From NCBI GenBank assembly GCA_012862575.1, contig BLSF01000012.1:62001-126000 (forward strand): a stretch of DNA of 64,000 bases, written 5' to 3'. Below are positions 63,351-64,000 of the stretch, piece after piece. Source of the stretch: Parietichytrium sp. I65-24A. Its lineage: Eukaryota > Sar > Bigyra > Thraustochytrida > Thraustochytriidae. Below the pieces are notes generated by a model that was not told where the DNA came from, ran no database searches, and saw only the letters and a program-made list of their open reading frames with translations. A program made the translations under genes and the position numbers. How positions within the stretch are numbered: the stretch's first letter is position 1; every line of letters begins with the position of its first letter.

Positions 63351-63480
63351 GAATTCAGAATAATTAATTCAGGGTTCAGCAAAACGTCAGTGGCTTGGAG
63401 TCGGTAGATGCGCTGACATTCCCTTTCGAGGCTTTCAAGTTGCGCAGAATTCAGAATAATAAATTCAGTTTCAGCAAAAC
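63351..63480. repeat. Direct repeat, period 96 bp
   Basis: Copies at 63351-63385 and 63447-63480 both run GAATTCAGAATAAT...AATTCAG...TTCAGCAAAAC; the sequence between is not clearly repeated. Confidence 0.85.
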
Positions 63481-64000
63481 ACTAGCCTAACTTCTTGATT
63501 GAACCGTGACCGCCTACTACTGGTGTGCCATGAAACTTACGCATCGAAGCAGAGACTCTTTGCGTGCTTTTCGCCTTCCAATTCAGATCTATCATCCTTC
63601 CTCGCTGACCGAGTCGGACCTGGCCAGTCACTGCCACCGCTTGGTAGCCGCGAAATATCGTGAAATAGTTGGAGGGTCTGACCTTTTGTGGCAAACAGCT
63701 CTGCTCCGCTGTTTCATCATGCAATACAACGCGAATGATTGTCATTCGCAATCAGACTGTACTGACTGAGTACTTGTGCCGGTGCTGACAGTGAGTACGG
63801 TGACCGCAGCGGATGACAGTGCGGGATAGGTTAGCCAAAACAACAAGCGATTGTGCACATCGAAAACAAGTTGCTGAACGTGAATTTGAGAATTCATTGT
63901 CCTGAATTCTGACTGTGAATTCGTGAATTTCTCATGTACACTTGGGGCACTTGCGCCGTTTGAAACTGTGTGCAGGTACTGTTCAGGATCGGAACGCGCC

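Larger units (their letters stand above)
54659..64000. other. 9.3 kb without a supported gene
   Basis: Reading frames stay below about 130 codons, most lack ATG, and none resembles a family I know. The left part (54.8-55.8 kb) is purine/pyrimidine skewed with CT, GA and TCCTCC motifs; 57.6-57.95 kb is AT-rich. Direct repeats and two foldback structures are listed separately. GAATTC/CTGAATTC motifs recur near 62.77, 63.35, 63.45 and 63.9 kb. It may be degenerate mobile DNA, noncoding transcription units, or untranscribed sequence. Confidence 0.6.

Noticed and set aside
63482-63769. Overlapping frames on both strands (about 88 codons each)
   Set aside because: Neither resembles a family; mutual overlap suggests base-composition effects.
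1-64000. CRISPR arrays, IS elements, ribosomal RNA genes
   Set aside because: None seen; repeats here are simple arrays or intergenic duplications, and the DNA is eukaryotic.

Overview
This is nuclear DNA of a compact, intron-poor, unicellular eukaryote. The evidence is the gene set: TRRAP/Tra1, Vps39, the exosome subunit Rrp45, an ERGIC-53-type lectin, an ERK7-like MAP kinase, a class C 7TM receptor, an F-box protein and a mitochondrial ABC half-transporter. All introns found are short spliceosomal introns, mostly with GTAAGT donors, and a 15.6 kb exon is almost uninterrupted. A red alga of the Porphyridium type would fit this style, but that is an inference; nothing here fixes the species.

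Layout. 0-19.5 kb: MgtE-type cation transporter (+), ERGIC-53-like lectin (-, three exons), an acidic unknown protein (+), a 1,928-aa protein with a beta-rich/TIR-like N-terminus, Tudor-like repeats, an IQ motif and EF-hands (-), a secreted Cys-rich protein (+), a small acidic/coiled-coil protein (+), an ABCB10-like transporter (-, two exons) and a MAPK (+). 19.8-36 kb: TRRAP/Tra1 (-), rebuilt here as three exons encoding about 5,265 aa. 36.6-54.7 kb: a coiled-coil protein (-), an MBOAT/wax-synthase-like membrane protein (+), Vps39 (+, two exons), an F-box protein (-), a four-EF-hand protein with a myristoylation-type start (-, two exons), Rrp45 (+), a class C GPCR-like 7TM protein (-), a DusA-type tRNA-dihydrouridine synthase (+, two exons) and a protein with a DUF4116-like stretch (-). 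54.7-64 kb: more than 9 kb with no convincing gene, containing purine-rich tracts, direct repeats and foldback structures.

The genes do not form one pathway. They are housekeeping functions: chromatin acetylation (TRRAP), RNA processing (Rrp45, Dus), vesicle traffic (Vps39, lectin), calcium (two EF-hand proteins) and signalling (MAPK, 7TM). Genes are mostly single-exon, alternate strand, and are separated by intergenic stretches rich in local tandem duplications and short, often 7-bp-period, arrays. Several genes have in-frame GTG or TTG codons upstream; I used ATG starts. Seven of eight introns were supported by matching reading-frame phase plus family homology across the junction; TRRAP intron 1 is the least certain.
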